Shown here piece by piece: positions 54,331 to 60,300 of a stretch of 64,000 nt of DNA. Numbering within the stretch: position 1 is the first letter of the stretch; each line of letters begins with the position of its first letter. Source of the DNA: Aphelocoma coerulescens (taxonomy: Eukaryota > Chordata > Aves > Passeriformes > Corvidae); assembly GCF_041296385.1 (NCBI RefSeq), contig NC_091015.1, forward strand, positions 50,410,345 through 50,474,344. Reading direction: 5' to 3'. The notes under the pieces were generated by a model. It was not told the origin of the DNA. It made no database searches and saw only the letters and a program-made list of their open reading frames with translations. Made by a program: the position numbers and the translations under genes.

Positions 54331-57300
54331 GTGTATATATATATACACACACACACACATACACACACACACGTATATACAAAGCATTAAACTTTTGAGG
54401 GCTTGTCTACATTAGAAAAACATATTGTGTTAAAAGACACAGTTTTCAATGAGAACTAGATCTCAGTGGAGAAAAGGACATATGTTTGATACCTCACCAT
54501 TCAATCATGGTAGCACCCTAGATTAGGTCCATATGTATTCTCGTCTGTAATAGAGAGCACACTTTTGTCCTTGCCTGCACTGAGTGTTTGACATGTTGTT
54601 TAGATTACATGTGTTTCCAAGTGTAGACAAGGCCTGATTTTTTTCAGCATCTGAAAGAATGTGGGTGCATCAGTAACTGATCTGGTATTTAATACTGTAA
54701 CTTTCTTTACTAATTAAATGAAGGTATTCTGTGTAGAGTTTTTGAAATACATGTTGAAAATTTAGGACATTTACTGACATTGATGATTCTCTTCAAAAAT
54801 GTAGTAAAGGTGCTTCCATAGCTGTGTATTTTCATTTTGGTGACTTTGGCTTCATATTTAGCCATAAACAAATAAAACATCTGTAGTTTTCCTTGTCTTA
54901 ATTAGTATGGAAATAATCCTGTATATTGTTGTTTTGAATAACTATACACCAAATGCTTTGTAGATACAGTAAGGCCTGGGGACTTTTTTGGTATAACAGT
55001 TTCATCAGATTTTTTCTGATTAGAGCACTTGCCACTTAAAATTGAAATGCTTCCTTTGAAATGAATTTCAGAATTCCTAATGTTTACAAGTTTTAATAAT
55101 TTTATCTTTTCAAAATAATTTGAACTGAATTTTTTTTAAAAAAGGTATGCGAAAATTCACATCCCGATCATTGCCTCTGTGTCTGAGCATCAGCCTACAA
55201 CATGGGTTTCCTTCTTTTTTGATCTGCATATTCTCGTGTGTACTTTCCCAGCAGGGCTGTGGTTCTGTATCAAAAACATCAATGATGAAAGAGTCTTTGG
55301 TAAGAGAAAATATTTTAAAATAATTTTGAAAAATTTTGCCTTCAACTTTATTCTACTTTGGTTTTCTTTGCTCAAAGCTGATACATGGCATGTTCTAAAA
55401 AATGGTTTAAAAGTGATGTGTTTAAAGATGGTTATTAAGAGTTGCCTGCACTCAGCAGTATTTAAAACAGTTTATAAAAATGCAGAGGTTGGGGAAATGG
55501 TGATGGAGTGTAGTCCCAGGAGGTGGGATCCAGTCCTTTGCTGTGTTCAGTTCTGCAGCTGGAGTTTCATGTTCTGACATGGTACGGTTCCACTACAGGT
55601 CAGCCGGGAGAACAGCTCAGTGCAAAGGCAAGGTCCCACTCTAGGCGTCTGGCTCTCATCCCATCACAGATAATTCAAAATGTCTTTGCTTTCCAGGTTT
55701 TCTGCTATTTTAGTGAACAGAATCACTTGCTCTGGAACAAGTGCTAGATAAGGCACCAGCCAAAATGGAAGTGTGGAGTCTCCCTATGTCAGTGACAACA
55801 ACTTTTTTTTTTGTACAAAGCTGTACTGTGAAAACCATCTTCTGAGTTTGAATGAGGCTTGTAAGGAGTTGTAACCCATATGGAGGAGTGAAGATCACTC
55901 AGGTCTTGGACTTTTACAGGGACAGAAGGCTCCAGGCTAATATAGCTGCCTCTTAGGCTACCTAAGAGGTGTGTGGGCAGTAGGAATGTTTACTCTGAGG
56001 TACTCTGTGCTATGTGCCTTACAATGAATGTTTGTCAAGACCAGTGGTGGGTAACTTGATTTCAGCCTCCTACTACTGCTGCACCTTCCATTTAACACAG
56101 CATAAAGAGACCTATGAGGGAGGATGGATACTGCCTCACCACAACATAGAAAATATTTACATGATGTAATCTGATAAATCAGTATCCCTTGACAATTTCT
56201 GTAGCAAATCTTTCACAAGAGGCTATTGTTAAAATGTAGCAGACAAGGAATCCACCACAAGGAAACATCTATTAGATGTTCCCAATCAGTGTATACAGGA
56301 TCATTTGGGGTTTTCTTTTCTTTCCAAGGAATGTGTTTTCAATGTTCCATAGTATTCTGAAAATCTTGGTTTGTGTTTTGTGGAAGACAGAGTGGCGGTA
56401 ATACTGTTCAGGAAAACTTCCTCCAGAATAGGGCTCACAATAGCATGTTATTCATCTGTATAGAATTGTAATGTAGACAAGCCCCCAATTTGTCCACAGA
56501 CACCTCTAACTTAAATCAAAATTTAACATTTCCATGAAATTGTAACACTTCCTTTTGCAGTTCTAATAACTTGTTTAGTGTAGAACTGTTTGACTTTTTA
56601 AATCAAATTAAGTTACCTATTATTCCAGTAGTATTTTTGGTGTGTAATATTAAATATCACTAATAATGTATCTTCTGACACATTGTTAATGAATATTGAA
56701 AATGGGGTTGTGTTATTGTTAAAAGCTGTCAAGATGAATCAGGAAGGGTTTTAGGCTTCAAAGGGATAAACTTTAATTCAGCCATATGTCTGTAAATTAA
56801 AAAGCAATGAAATGCAAGACACACACTCAAGTCTTTATACACACAGATGCTCAACCCACTTCCAGAAGTAGTTTTATGGAGAGCATGTACGTGTGCAGTC
56901 AGAGTGAGTATTATTTTCTCAGTGTCACCATGAGATGTGTTTCCTTGCAGTTGCTCTGTATGCAATCAGTGCTGTTTACTTTGCTGGAGTGATGGTTCGC
57001 CTGATGCTCACTTTGACTCCAGTGGTCTGTATGCTGTCAGCAATTGCTTTCTCCAATGTCTTTGAGCGTTACTTGGGTGATGATATGAAGAGGGAAAATC
57101 CACCAATAGAGGACAGCAGTGATGAGGATGACAAAAGGAACCCTGGCAACCTGTACGATAAGGTGAGGGGAGGAAGCAAGAGTTAGAAAACTTGGGTTCC
57201 ATTGTCAAGGATGATAGAAGTTGCCATAACAGATACATCTGTGTTTGTTTAGGCAGGCAAAGTGAGGAAGCATGTATCTGAGCAGGAAAAAACAGAAGAA

Positions 57301-60300
57301 GGGCTGGGTCCCAATATCAAAAACATTGTGACTATGCTGATGCTGATGTTGTTGATGATGTTTGCTGTTCACTGTACCTGGGTAACCAGCAATGCATACT
57401 CCAGCCCCAGTGTGGTTCTCGCCTCCTATAACCATGATGGGTAAGTAAGGTCTACAGTCTGAAGTGATTAAAGGGCAAAAGCCTTTTTACTGTCATTGCA
57501 TTAGCAATTTGCTTTGCCTTCTTTAAATCACTCCTTATTATATAAAGGAATTGTGACCTGAATAAAAAAATCATTCATACTCTAATTTTCAAAAAGATAA
57601 CATTTTCTGAAATATTTAATGAAGTATATAAAAATAATCCTACCCAAAGCCAATAAGGATGATGATTTAAAAAAAGCTTTGGAGTCAACTGGGAAAACTT
57701 GTTTAAGAATATATATTTGACTGGAAATGCATTTATCACATCTTCAAAAGCAGTCATGTCTTCAAAAGCAGTTCAGCTTCTGGACATTTCAGCTGTCGGA
57801 GGGTTCACACTTACGACTGCTGGTGACGAAATCCCTCAAAGGGAGCTGAACTCATAACAAAACCCTTATTTGTGAACCCAGGCTGTAGTGGGTTATCATG
57901 GTGCAGTTAATTTGTTGGTAGTATTTGTACTGATGCAAATAAAAGGAACTGTTTTCCAGCACTCGGAATATCCTGGATGACTTCAGAGAAGCCTATTACT
58001 GGCTCAGACAGAACACAGATGAGCACGCCAGAGTGATGTCCTGGTGGGATTATGGTTATCAGATAGCAGGAATGGCCAACCGGACAACCCTGGTTGATAA
58101 CAACACTTGGAACAACAGCCACATCGCCTTGGTAAGGGTGGCCATTCTCTATGGAGCAGAAACACCAAAATGTTTACATTGCAGTCCAGCATGAAATTGC
58201 AGAGGTCTCTTAGACGGGGTGATTGATGTTAAGGAGAAATTGCATAGAGTAAGAAACACAAACATGAAGGAACATACTTTTTTTTATTTGTTAAAACTCA
58301 AGCATGGGGGTCGATTTTGCTTTGCAGTTTTCATTTTGTTTACTTCGGGCTTCCAAAACTTCACTTCCACTTCAGTTTCTCTTCTTTTCTTTGAGGGAGG
58401 ATAGACAAAACCTAAGACTAACCGTTCCCTTGGGATTAGTGCTGTAACAGCTAGTACCACTGCTTTACTGGCCTATCAAAATAAGGATCCTTGCAGTTCA
58501 GCAGTGTCACTGCTGAGTGGATTTTTGAATAGCATGTGAAAACTGACCATGTGAATTGACAAATTTTCAGACATCTGGGAAATCGCAGAAAGTTATTATT
58601 TCTGACTAGCTGTGGAAGTGTAGCAGACTTAATGCAATTCTGTCATCTCAAATTTGCAGTTAGACAAGACATTCAATTTCTTTCACTTCTGAAGAGTAAG
58701 TTTAAGCTTTATGCGTGTGCTTAAGGCAAGGTGTTAGCATTGCCTGTGGTTACAGCGTACCACCTTGGGCAACTTGTGTTTATCATCAATCACATTTCTT
58801 CCCAGAGTGTTTTGCTACAAGGGCAGAATGGGGGAAGGGCTCAAGAAATTAGGATAGTTTCTTATGTTCTTTCTGTCTTGTGTCAGTAGTGAGTACAGCT
58901 GTTGTACTAGATCAACCAAAAAGCTGTGTACAAAGCCAACAAATGAACAAAGCTGTGCTTTGAGCAGAGTCCCAAAACAATGTGTATTGGGGGAAGGGGG
59001 GATTACGTCTGCACTTTTTACAGAGGAAGGAAACTCGCATTCAGCTGAAAGTAAGGTTGGGAAATTGTACTGATGGTAAGCTAATGGCAGTCAACAAGCA
59101 TTGCCATGTACTCTGAGGCACTTCTGATTTGGGTGTTGACCTGACAGCATTGGTGTGTTGTAATGGACACTCAGCTCTGACAGCTCTGTGTGCATCCCTC
59201 TCCTGCAAGAGGTAGAAGTGCAGATGCTGCATCCAAACTCACAGCTTCTTGCAGGACAAGGTGCATCATGTGAATAGAGACTCTGGAAGTCATCTGTGTT
59301 GCATAAGCACAGTAACCACACACATTGCAGCAACTGGCAATGATGGCTTTCAATAAAGAATTCTCTCGAGTACGACTGCTGCATTGTCAAGTTCCGTTTT
59401 GGAATGAAGACTCCGTAAAGGGGGACCCAAGCAATAAATGTGTGTTGTGGCCAGTACCTGCACTTGTGCTTTAAACGAGGTGTGCCCTGGATATGTGTCC
59501 AGATGATTTCCTCCTGCACAGAGATGGAAATCTGGCAAATAACCTCATATTATTTGGGATAATGTCCAAGAAGCTGAGGTTCTTGGTCTTTTTGACAGCT
59601 TGCTCTGCCTAAGCTTAGTGCTCTGTAATTACATTCTTAGCTGAATGTTACCAATTCAGATGCAATATTATGTATATTGTAGTTACTGCCTTAGACTACA
59701 GCAATATGTTTCTATGCCTGAACTACAAGAGCTTCAAAAACAAAACTGCTGAACTGAATGCCAGTTGCTGACTGAATTCTTTAAGTGTTTGAAGTGACTA
59801 GGGTAGAAGAGGTGCTGGATACAGCTCTAAAAAGCTTTATTTTGACATTTTCTCTATGTTGATTTACCTTGAATTCAGTGTTAAGGGTGCCTGTGTGCTA
59901 CTTAGTGCAATGCACAATGGCTGCTTCATTAATGAAGGACAGAGCTCAAGAAAAAGAAATCACCTTTCAAATAATTTTTACACTTTAGGCTGTGTATAAA
60001 GCTTTGAAAGTAATTTGTAATTAGGTATTTTCTGCAACACTTAAGTTTTTGGTAATACAGTTATGACTTGAAAACTATGGAGGTGCTACAAAAGGAAAAC
60101 TCTTGTTGCTACATTTCATTCTCAAAACACTCCTTTCAACAGGCAGCACTCCTCTTACAGAGGAGAAAATATTTCAGTTTAGGTTGAGGTTTTGAGTTTC
60201 TAAATATTCACAATGGGTTTTCTTTAAGTAGAATGAAAATGTTGGCTTTTGTTGGTAAGCAGATATTAGAGACTCACAGAACCGCAGGCTGGAAGAGAAC

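Larger units (their letters stand above)
53491..55144 (+). other. STT3B: STT3B intron 8
   Basis: 1,654 nt. Contains the TA/CA microsatellite and the inverted-repeat element, and ends in the unusual T-run plus A-run acceptor of exon 9. Confidence 0.93.

Noticed and set aside
57330..57370. Trinucleotide-like ATGCTG/ATGTTG repetition
   Set aside because: This is the coding sequence for the LMLMLLMM membrane helix in exon 11, conserved in STT3B, not a microsatellite.
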